The translations under genes were made by a program, and so were the position numbers. From Symsagittifera roscoffensis (taxonomy: Eukaryota; Xenacoelomorpha; Acoela; Convolutidae), in contig NC_087070.1 of assembly GCF_963678635.1 (NCBI RefSeq), positions 19,935,318 through 19,999,317 of the forward strand: 64,000 nucleotides of DNA, in the 5' to 3' direction. Positions 21,880 to 31,086 of the stretch are shown in pieces. Within the stretch, counting starts at the first letter, position 1; the number at the start of each line of letters is the position of its first letter. Below the pieces are notes generated by a model. The model was not told the origin of the DNA, did no database searches, and saw only the letters and a program-made list of their open reading frames with translations.

Positions 21880-22945
21880 ATTTCTATTAGCTTAGTTAGG
21901 AGAATCTTTCACTCGATGGTTCTTGAGCATGGAAACTTTTTTTAATCTGTCCTCACCAGCAAAGCCTAGCCGAGTTTTCTTCCAGACTGAATCAAAATAT
22001 GTGCATCCAATTTGTTCAAAAAAATCACTCACATACAGTCTTTTTCGTGTGACGTAAGAACTCCTAAAATTACTGAAATTTGAATGTTTTTTTTGGTTAC
22101 TAGGTAAAATTATTTAGTTTTGCTCGATGCGTTCATGTCTCTCATCCTAAAAGTCGCTACGACTGCTGGCCTAGGTTTTAGTTTTACCTTCCTGTCCAGA
22201 AAAAATTGGTATTTTTTTCCATCCGTTACTTTCCTCATTACAGGTGACTAACACACTTCCTGTGAGATTTTTTTATCCGTATCATTCCGCTATTCAAATC
22301 AAATGTTACGTCGAAATTTGGAAAAGTCACGTCCTAAATTGAACTGATCGGTATTGTCCAGGCTCTCTGACACTAAAAAGCTCATCCTTACATTCCTTCC
22401 TCTCATCTGAAGAACTCTTATTGGAGTTCTCTTTACCCCATAGATGGCACCGCAGATCACAGCTGCCAGTCTCAGGTACGTGGGTATCAGATCATCAATA
22501 GTAAAACCCAATCTTTCCCATGTCTTGATCGGTATCACACCAACCATTGCTCCTATATTTAAGAGTCCCATGAATCTTATCTTCTTGCCGTCTATGTCCA
22601 GCAGCTGTGCAGATTCATCTGCTTCGTATCCATTATGTACTGCATCCTATTTAATAACAGCGTCGTGGCCAATTGGTCGTTGACAGTCTTTATATAAGTC
22701 TTGGCCTAGATGTTGATTCCATCCACGGTGAGCATCTCTTGATATGGTCCGTTGAAACTTGACGTAACGCCCATTAAATTTCATAGTTTGGTTGCCACCT
22801 GCAGCCAACAAAATTTGCACAATTGACGATTCGGTTCGTGGTTCCACTGGCCTCAGACAATCTGCATAGAAAGTTAGATGCGTCATGGTGATTTCTGTTG
22901 ATTCACTCAAGTTCTTGGTCACATGATGTCCTGCCATCAAAACTT
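21880..22945 (-). pseudogene. RE2 gag-pol junction, protease and RT N-terminus remnants
   Basis: The minus-strand frame 22940-22647 contains VEPRTESSIVQILLAAGG and parallels the RE1 gag-protease link. The frame 22571-22299 carries IKTWERLGFTIDDLI and LDNTDQFNLGRDF, matching the region after the RE1 protease active site. The DTG itself is lost in RE2. Downstream to about 21880 the DNA still aligns with RE1 37860-38180. Confidence 0.75.
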
Positions 22946-22949
22946 TTGA

Positions 22950-24750
22950 CAGTTTTTTGTTATTCTAAGGTACCATTCCAACCGTCTGATCCCAGATGAC
23001 ATTCAGTTTTATGCTCAAACTGTTAGGCGCTTGAGCTTCTTCTACTGAAGTTGCCTCGAAAGCATCGACTTAATCCTGTACCTTCTCACTATCCAGCTCT
23101 TGTTGACCTTTGTTCATTTTTCCATGTTGCGTGCTCCTGTTGAAATTGGTTCAAGGCACCATTGGTGGTTGCTTTGTAATCCACTGAAAAACTAGGTGCT
23201 TCGGCGTCAGGTTCGGCTCCCATTGCTTTCTTCTTCACGGCTTGCATTTTCTTTGTGGCCAACTCTTGAGGCTTGTGGTTGATTTTGGCCTTAACACCTG
23301 ACAAAGACTCTTCATACGTTGAATGCTTGACATTCACCACTGCATCACGAAATTGTGAACAATCAGCTTTATAATTGCCCTCCAACTTTAAAAAAAGCAC
23401 CTGGATCGAAATTTGGAGATCAATCACTTTACAAATTTTTCATGATCTTTGTCTGAGACAGTTTGCAAAAACCGATTGCCTTCAACCTTCTTTTTATCTT
23501 GGAAAAGCCACTTAAGATAATTGGTGGAACTGCAATTTGCACAAAAGCGTCTGTTGTCCCTGTCATCTCTAAGTTTTTATCAACTGTTGCCTTAGTTTGC
23601 TAATCCATTATTAAAATTGCGATTATTGTTATTATGACAATTTGGTCTCAAAATTGGTTTCAGAAGCGAAAACTCTTTAGAGTTGAGTCTCAATTTTTCT
23701 GTTGTTGGAGCAGTGGTTGAGAGAGCTGAAGCTTTGCCAGCATCGTGTTACGATCGTCATTCTTAACAGCATCAATGAATTTGAAGCCACAGCCAGGTTC
23801 ATTTTACTGTTTCATTCGTCTGGCTGACTACGACGTCTTAGCATCTCTAAGTATTCCAAGAATTTTTTTATCGTCTCTTTTTTTCCTTTTTTTTTTCGTT
23901 GCTTCCGTTGCTCACAGCGCATCCTTGCTTGATGTTCTTGCAATTCTGAACCAAAAGGGTTCAACAGTATTTCAAAGTTGTTCTCCGCATTGTTCTTTTG
24001 ATATTGATTCGTTGTCATCACACGATATTCTTTTAATCGTTTCTCCCTTCAACTTCACGAGTCATTGGTGACATGCTCTCGGCCGGGTATTCATATCTCC
24101 GCTCCATGATGTTTTTTGTTTCATTTTGATTGGCATGTCGCGAGTTTCAAAGAATGTATTCTTGCCAAATCCCTCGTTCAAGACTAACAACTCTCTATTT
24201 TTCATTCATCTTGACTGAAACCTGTTGCTCTAGTTCCCCATCCTAATCATGATCCTCGTCATGGAAATATTCTTTTGATTTTATATCAGCGACCAACGAC
24301 CAAGGGTGTTATGAGAGGAGGCGTCATTCTATTCGTCACAGACTTTCCCGGTTCTTGTTCTTCTTTGAGGAAGCTCCATTGTCACCTCGAGAAAGGGTTG
24401 AAATTCTCATTTCTATCCTTCTCGGTCGGTATTGTATGTACTGAAACGATTATAACAAATCCATCGTTACTTTCCGGAATCCGTTTCTTTCGTTATTCGT
24501 TGATGGTAATCTGTGACTTTCATTTTCTTCGTTCAAACTGGCGTGCTATTTTGACATGCGAAAGTTCTGATTTTTGCTGTTTCAGTTGCTGGATGAAGTT
24601 AGATTGCTACATGTCATGCAGGCTCAATTCGAATTTTTCACAACTATTTCTTAATTTCTTTGTCCCCCTTCATTTTTTAATTCACAATGCGAATAGCGTC
24701 GTTACTCATCGGTTTGGGTGCACCCAACATTAATTTTTGTTTGAATAGAA
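22950..24750 (-). pseudogene. RE2 gag remnants
   Basis: The minus strand shows KPQELATKKMQ (near 23270), the string FLEYLEMLRRRSQPDE (near 23820) and RMTPPLITPLV (near 24310). These match RE1 gag at about 36760, 36110 and 34930. Frameshifts are frequent and only one zinc-knuckle region is partly readable. Confidence 0.75.
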
Positions 24751-25839
24751 CAGATAGCATTCTGACCGAATGGCATAGGTGTAAAAGCTGAAAAACACTA
24801 ATAGCTTAAACCATTCTAATTAATATATTATAATTAAACATAATAATTAATTGTGATTTGATAGCTGTTTGTGCCTGTTTGTCGAGCGCTCTTTGAGGGA
24901 TTTTAGACACAGGTCTGTCAAGTAGGTCTCTAGTCTGAGGGAAGGAGTTCCTGGCCTAGCGAGTCCGGTGGTGCACCGCTGAATCTTCTGAGCTTGGCTG
25001 AGATTGTTCTTTTTCAGCGAGTTTAACAGACTTTATAAATTTCGTAAAATGAAATTGATAATAACTTGTTCTTTATATATAAAGTTCTGACCTGTTTTTT
25101 TTTTCTGTCCAGTCAAATTCCTTTTATTACGCAGAGCCATCAAGATGCTTAAAAACTTAAAAACTTGCTTAAATTGCTTAAAAACTTCATGATTTTTAAA
25201 TTGGATTAGATGTGATTGTTGTTTTATTCGTTATCATATCAAATAGTAAATATAAATTTTAGCGACCCTAAAAAGATCCAATGTCTTCGATTTTCTGAGT
25301 GTGTTATTGTGAAAATGGTCAATAATGCTTCAATTGACAATGGCTTACTGCTAGATGATTTTAAAACTTAGCTTTTTCTACTTTTCGAGTGCTCAGGACA
25401 GTACTCGCTTTTACCCTTGGCAGAAATTCTTTCGGATAAATTGAATGATATTTTCTCCAAAGTAGAAAAATTTACTTTTTGGCTGGTTTTTCTGACGTCT
25501 TTCTTGCATTTTTTCAACAAACCAAAAGAAGTGGTCGTAAGCAAAAGGCAGCTATGTTCTCTATATTAAGCAGAAAAAAGGAATCAATTTTGTTTTTCTG
25601 CCCAAGCCTTTTGCTCAAGGGTCAAGCCTGCCCCAGACAGATCTGGAGTAGAAAAATATGCTATTCAGCAGCAAGCTTGTTGAGGAAAATTTAAAAAGAT
25701 GAATAAGGTTAGCCACTTCAGTTGACAAGATCGCACTTTTTTCGACTCTTAACTACAAAAAAATTAGGATCTAAACACCGAAATTAGGCTGATGTAACTG
25801 CTTGAAACCCGGAAAACGTCGATAGCTTTTTCGTAACTG
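24751..25839. other. Non-coding stretch between RE2 and an RT relic
   Basis: AT-rich. An AATTAAT-rich patch lies near 24815-24860. I searched for an RE1-type LTR in reverse orientation next to RE2 and did not recognise one. Short frames such as 25479-25694 show no motif. Confidence 0.5.
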
Positions 25840-27530
25840 ATGTCGACGTGTTCAGTTACGTCTTTTCCAATTGTTTTGGGAGCCAGCCCAGACAAGATTG
25901 TTTCCCATGGTCCCAAAGACCTTATTAGTAAATTAAGCGGCACTGCGGTCCTCAATTTCTTGAAAAGGCTTGCTAATATCCTAAACCTTATAGGTAAAGG
26001 TAAAATATCCGAAAAGCTAAAGCGTTTTTGGAGCAAAACTTATCACCCTCATAAAATTAGATAAAGTTTTGTGACCCATTGTCATCGGCAATGTGCAGGA
26101 AGCAAGGCTTTTATTGAGCGACAAAATTTGATGGGAGTTTTTAGAATGTGATAGAGCGTAATGACAATCCGATTGCTCAGTTTTACTTAAAGTGGATTTA
26201 ATTCGCTTAACAGAGAAACTGTGCTGAATCACGTTTTTTCCAACCGCCCGGAGTTGTACGAATAATTTCATTGCGCCTACATTAAATCGAGTTATTTTTT
26301 TAACAAATGTTTCATCATTATGTCGGAGAACAGAACGCAACAAGGTAATCCCGAGGCTCCACCGTTTCTTGCTGAAACAGTACAAATTGTTGTAAGAAAT
26401 CGTGAATCTAAAATTAACGTTTGGTATTTAGATGATGGAAACCTAACAGACGACTACAAGATAGTGATCCGAGACCATGAAATAACTCTGAAAACATAAA
26501 GATCTACGAGTTAAGCCTAAACACAGGAAATGTGAGCAATTATTCTTCCCCAGGACAGACAACAAATACGCAGTACAATACAATTATAGGTCAATTCCAA
26601 AAATTGTGACTAAAAATAATCAGCAAATCCAAGGATGAACTTGTAACCTTGGTCTTTCCAATTAGCGAATCTGGTCGAAAAAAAGGCTTAATAAAGAATT
26701 AGTTGAGCTAGAACAAATTTTGGAGGTTATTGGCAAGCTGGATGCACACTATGGTTTTACCACCTAAAAGTTTGCTTTAGCCTGCCGAAAAATCTGTTTT
26801 TGTTTGCGTCCAAGTCCTTTTTTTGCGAAAAATTTTTTAACAAACTCTTTATTTTAGATACTAAATGTAAGACGTAATGATAGCTAATTTTGCAAGCAGT
26901 TCTTCCGGCAGTCCCAGGAAAGATTATTGGGTGCTTCTTCCGCTCCTTAGCGAAAGCTACCTTAAGTTAGTTTTTGTTTTGGAGCAGTAGGATGTAAAGT
27001 ATAATGATCAATTAGAACTTTGATTCGATTCAGCGAAAAGTGAAGTAGCTCTAGAAAACAAAATTCAAAAAATTCAACGGAATCCATTTTTGATGAAGAG
27101 TTTTCTCAAATGATATTGAAACTAGACTCTACCGACGTAAAAAGGTTCAATGCTTGCCAGGATAGGTTTGGATTGCAATAAATGAATGTCATACCATGTA
27201 TAAATCTAAGAATGAGTTTGTCAAATCTGCAGCTTAGAATTGCAATGGGAGTTCGCCTCTTTTCATAAGTTTGTGAAAATTATAGACACCTTTGCGGAAA
27301 AGATGTAACCGAAGACGTACGACATGGATTATCTTCTCTCGATTGTGCTGGTAGGTTTTCTGGGCATTCAAGGTTGAATGCCTTCATAAAGAAAAGTCTT
27401 GCCTCCACTCACATTACTTCCTTTTTGGAGCCACGATATCTCCACAGGACAGATCAGAAGCGGCCAGACTGTTTGAAGCTCGTCCCATAGGCTTCATTTG
27501 TAAGCCCGGAATAGTCGCGGCTGAGGCGGG
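25840..27530 (+). pseudogene. Decayed non-LTR reverse transcriptase (WYLDDG type)
   Basis: Across frames the plus strand reads RT landmarks in order: an LNFLKRLANI-like stretch (about 25940), NSLNRETVLNHVF (about 26200), TQQGNPEAPPFLAE (26338-26380), VWYLDDGNLTDDYK with the catalytic YLDD (26422-26462), then IIGQFQKL, SKSKDEL and a C-terminal part with FSGHSRLNAFIKKSL and KRPDCLKLVP (27358-27490). This is the RT class whose active-site box is WYLDDG, common in invertebrate genomes. More than ten stops and frameshifts are present. The minus-strand frames over this region are shadows. Confidence 0.75.
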
Positions 27531-29895
27531 GGACTGAGGGTTTGGTGAAAACAGATATTTGATTAAATTTGGGTATTTTTTCGACCAATAGCTTTTGAAG
27601 TTCAGGGTGACGCCGTCCCTAGCACTGAGATCTTTCTGAATAAACCGTGTAAGAACTTGAGCATTTGTACCGAGGAACCCAGAGCAGGTAGTTTGGTTGA
27701 GCCGAGAGACTCCCTCGCATTACAGGATGCCAACGCTACCTGTGTACTCGGCACTATTAATTATATAAATTGTTTTCATTTACAGAGCCAACGGAACAAA
27801 AGCGCAGCTTTAAATAAGTATATGATAGACTCGTAGCCCCATATCGGGTCAGTCGTTTTTGAGTCACTTTCAACTCCAATTTAGTCTGTGCAAGTGTTCG
27901 TTTTCTCAACCTGGCTCGCTAGAATCCCAACCATCTGACTCTGTTTTTTCCACGTTATTATTTGCTCGTTCATATCTAGAAAATTCCTAGTTTTTTGGTT
28001 GGACAAAATCATGAAGGAACTCTTGAGGGTAACCCTACTTAATATGAAATTTTCGACCTTTTTATTACTTCAAAAAGAAAAAAAAAATTAGAGGGCAAAC
28101 TAAAAGAGATCGATTAAGTCAAAACAATATATTTTTCTTGTGAACTGTCGGTTTTTTTATTGCGTTTTTTTTCTTTTTTCCTTTTAATTGCCAACATATT
28201 TGACATCGAAACGTACCGAAACCTCAACGACGAACTGAAAAATGAGATATTTTAAAACGCCATGGAAGATTTTATTTATTTCCAGAAAATTATCAAAAGT
28301 CTATCGAAGTCAGCCAAGGAAGGCGAAAAAGCTTAAAAATATCAATCAAGAAAAATTTGAAAAATCGGGTAATTCAAAAAATTCAAAAAATTCGAGAATA
28401 AAAAAGAAAGGAACAAAGAAAACGTAACAAATACCAGAAAATTTTTTTAACCATCCAGACGAAACCAATGAACGCAATCAAGAAATAATTGACCCAGATC
28501 ACGAAAAGTCGAACAAAGAAAACACAGAGAAAAGATAGGGCAAATACTGGGGATTGTTGCTAGGGTACTCAATAGTGATCAGAATATACGAGAAAAAATA
28601 TCAGCAAATTTATAAGCGAGAGCGTTTGGGCCAAAAAAATTCTGCACTGGTGGAACGGCTGATAAACAAAAAAACTCGTAATTTTAAACATCTAACTAAT
28701 TTGATTGGAATAATTGACTGTCTTTCAAACAAAACCGCTGCAAGAGATTTTTTGTTTTAAACAATGCCCCCGCCAAACAACCTCAATCTGTACAGTAACA
28801 CTCCTCTAGAGGCTGCTAGAAAAGATTTTAACAAAATTTTAACAAGCAGTTTTTAGTTTTAGTTAAAAACAAAGATTTGGGCGATTTAATTTCAAATATT
28901 TTGACTTTAACAAGGCTTTTATTCAGAATTATGACGCTCTTAGTTTGGATGGGTTGCATCCTTCTGATGCACGTGTTGAACCTCTAGTGCAAACATTCAG
29001 AGATTCTTTTAAAAATTCTTCAATTTTACCGAATTCATATGAAACAACCACTATACTCAGGATAAAACAACTCTATTAACTATTTAATATTGATCCAAAA
29101 ACCAGCAGATATGCTTCGCTTGTTTCAAAACAGTGCAAGAGAACTTCGGGCATAAGACAGCTCTAATTGTACTGAAGAGTCTGGCCAAACTGTGAATAGC
29201 AATTTTACTCTTGTAATTTTTGTCAACTTTCCCGCAATTATATCTCGAGTCTTCTGATGATCTTAACTTCTGATTTTCAGTTGTCGCGAGAAACTTGAGC
29301 ATGACTTGGTCAATTCGAATTTTAAAAAAAATTTTGTTACCTCAAAATCAAGGTCAGACATTCATCTCAAGGTCAAACTTCCAAATATGACTGACAGGCA
29401 CAATTAATCACTTTTACCTTATCATAATCAAAATACCGAAGATAAATAGCAAAACTATTGTCTTTGCCGTGAACAATTGGCCAGCTTAATTAAAAGTAAA
29501 CACGAAATCATTCGCTAAGTGCCTACTCACTTCTGAACACACTTCAGCAAAGATGAAAATTTATCAACCAATTTCGCGGATCTTGTTCAAGCATCAGCAG
29601 AATTACGGTGATGCGAAGTTCATTTAATGAAACAATAACTCCGGAAATACTAATTGCAAATCTTTTTAATTGTATATTTACAAAATGAGGCGAGTTTTTT
29701 TGGCTCTGTTAAGTCTCAACCATAGATTGTTAAGAATAACTTTCAGCCCTTCCATTTTCACAACATAACAGTGATGCATTTCTATGATGTACTTCTAGAA
29801 TGAATTGTCAAAAAAACTCAGGGATCTTCTCCCGTATCTGCTTGGGCAGAAATCGACGACCTATCAATAATTGAGACCCACCTTCATTTTTTTAA
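27531..29895. other. Degraded DNA, nothing firmly recognised
   Basis: Short Lys/Asn-rich frames (28242-28427, 28554-28760) and a stretch near 28900-29080 reading SLDGLHPSDARVEP might be further LINE debris, but I cannot tie them to a domain. The minus-strand frame at 29084-29302 has no motif. Confidence 0.4.
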
Positions 29896-30177
29896 ATAAC
29901 TGCATAGATAAAAAAAATTTCATCTGAGCTAAAGAAAGCAATAGTCACACCCTTTTTTTAAAAAAAAATGACCGTTGAATCCAAAGAATTAACGCCCTTT
30001 TTCAATAGCCCGTGCGTTTTTGGAATTTTTTGAAAAAGTTGAAAAGTTAATTTTGCTCAAATAACAGAGAACATTTGAACAAAATACAAATAAGGACTCC
30101 ATTTCAAGATGCATTGATTTACGTCACACAAAAAATCCAAAAAGAAATAAATTCTGAAAAATTTATTTGTGCAGCTT
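29896..30177 (+). pseudogene. 5' half of a dead LINE RT, split by the RE1 insertion
   Basis: With frame changes the strand reads SSELKKAIVTPFFKK (RT block 1), a FFEKVEKL-like stretch, then DALIYVTQKIQKEI and SEKFICAA up to the LTR. The protein picks up right after the element at 57539 with LLDLSKSFDTF. These are the usual consecutive LINE RT blocks up to the first catalytic Asp. The gene was already broken before or after RE1 inserted. Confidence 0.75.
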
Positions 30178-30496
30178 TGTGACATTCGACCGGAATGGAT
30201 CAAAATGCAGATTCAGCAGATTCGGAAATTTAGCAGCGAACCTTCCGAATTGACGGTTTTAAGCGATTAACAACGTTATTGGGACGATTAGTCAAACGGT
30301 GAAGGTCAAGATATTCTGGTGTTTTGAAATTTTAAAAATTCGAAGTGTGACGTCATACTTCTGAGAAACGTCAGAATTGGCCATTTTGATAGAAAACCAA
30401 AACGAAACACAACAACATTAGTTGCGAAGGGTTAACAACGAAAATTGTGATTGAGAAACAACAACAAATTGCAGAAGTAGCAGCGACCGCTCCGAG

Positions 30497-30528
30497 TTGC
30501 AACTATTGTGTCGCTACAATAGTTGCAA
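30497..30528. promoter_or_regulatory. Perfect 13-bp inverted repeat in the 5' LTR
   Basis: TTGCAACTATTGT (30497-30509) and ACAATAGTTGCAA (30516-30528) are exact reverse complements around a 6-base loop. This is the strongest short hairpin I found in the LTR. A role as a protein-binding site or RNA structure is inferred. Confidence 0.7.
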
Positions 30529-30593
30529 GGCCGTTGCGAACAACGGTGAAGGGTGGGAGACAGCCTTCCGGGAGGAAGATAAAGGTCTTATTT

Positions 30594-30618
30594 CCCCGGA
30601 TTCGAGAATCCGGAGGGG
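30594..30618. promoter_or_regulatory. Hairpin containing the CCGGAGGGG motif
   Basis: CCGGATTC (30596-30603) pairs with GAATCCGG (30606-30613); two flanking C pair with G after a bulged A. The 3' side forms the first copy of the motif that recurs through the leader. Confidence 0.65.
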
Positions 30619-30802
30619 TCTCGGGACTGGAACTGATAGTGTTTTACATAAATTTTAGCTTCCCTGTCATGCCCTGAGTTGAATTTAATTAACATCTGAA
30701 TTCATTTTGCTAGGATGAGAAGCTAGGAGTTGGGGGAAAAGGTTGATCCATCTTCGATGGAGATGATGATTTTTATCTACTGAACAAAAACAATAATAGT
30801 TC

Positions 30803-30808
30803 AATAAA
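30803..30808 (+). promoter_or_regulatory. Candidate LTR polyadenylation signal AATAAA
   Basis: AATAAA lies about 280 bases before the LTR end, a plausible R-region position. The deletion in the 3' LTR removes the equivalent site, so normal 3' end formation would be lost in this copy. Confidence 0.4.
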
Positions 30809-31086
30809 TAATAGTAGCCCTGATATTACGAGTGACCTCGTGGTCTGGGGATACTGAGACCCAGCCATGAGTTTACTATTTCTGCATGTAATCTAGTTAA
30901 TTTGAGTGTTTTGACCAAAGCCGGAAGCAGTAACGTTTTTGTCGACCCGATGTTAGAAAGACCACCGAAATTACTGGCTTGGTAGAGACGGTTAAAAGCA
31001 TGTAAAGCTCTGTTTAGACGTTGGCCAGTCGTCTTAGGACTGAGTTTTATTTTCCGTCGATATGTATCTTCCGGGCGAATGTTACA

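Larger units (their letters stand above)
16790..24750 (-). mobile_element. RE2: decayed inverted copy of the giant gypsy-like element
   Basis: Read on the minus strand, fragments appear in the order gag (24.7-22.95 kb), gag-pol junction and protease (22.95-22.3 kb), RT N-terminus (to about 21.88 kb), RNase H-integrase spacer (21.54-20.56 kb), integrase and acidic tail (20.3-19.0 kb), and accessory modules (18.55-16.83 kb). Each matches the equivalent RE1 protein at low but clear identity. The catalytic RT/RNase H core is missing between about 21.88 and 21.54 kb. The macro and SGNH modules are missing between about 19.0 and 18.55 kb. Similarity to RE1 stops near 16.83 kb, which matches RE1 position ~51830. 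No LTR was recognised. The high divergence makes this a much older insertion than RE1. Confidence 0.85.
30178..31086 (+). repeat. 5' LTR of RE1 (909 bp)
   Basis: 30178-30351 matches 57161-57327, and 30881-31086 matches 57334-57538. The central ~530 bases (about 30352-30880) exist only in this copy. This central part holds a 13-bp hairpin (30497-30528), the first CCGGAGGGGT motif (30610-30620) and AATAAA at 30803-30808. The 76-codon frame at 30447-30677 lies here and is unlikely to code. Confidence 0.92.

Noticed and set aside
24275-24733. 152-codon plus-strand frame
   Set aside because: It is antisense to RE2 gag remnants (RMTPPLITPLV on the minus strand) and rich in Cys/Phe/Ser from antisense reading.
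26017-26385. 122-codon minus-strand frame
   Set aside because: It is antisense to the WYLDDG RT relic, which explains the region better.
30447-30677. 76-codon frame in the 5' LTR
   Set aside because: It lies across LTR hairpins, has no domain and is absent from the 3' LTR.
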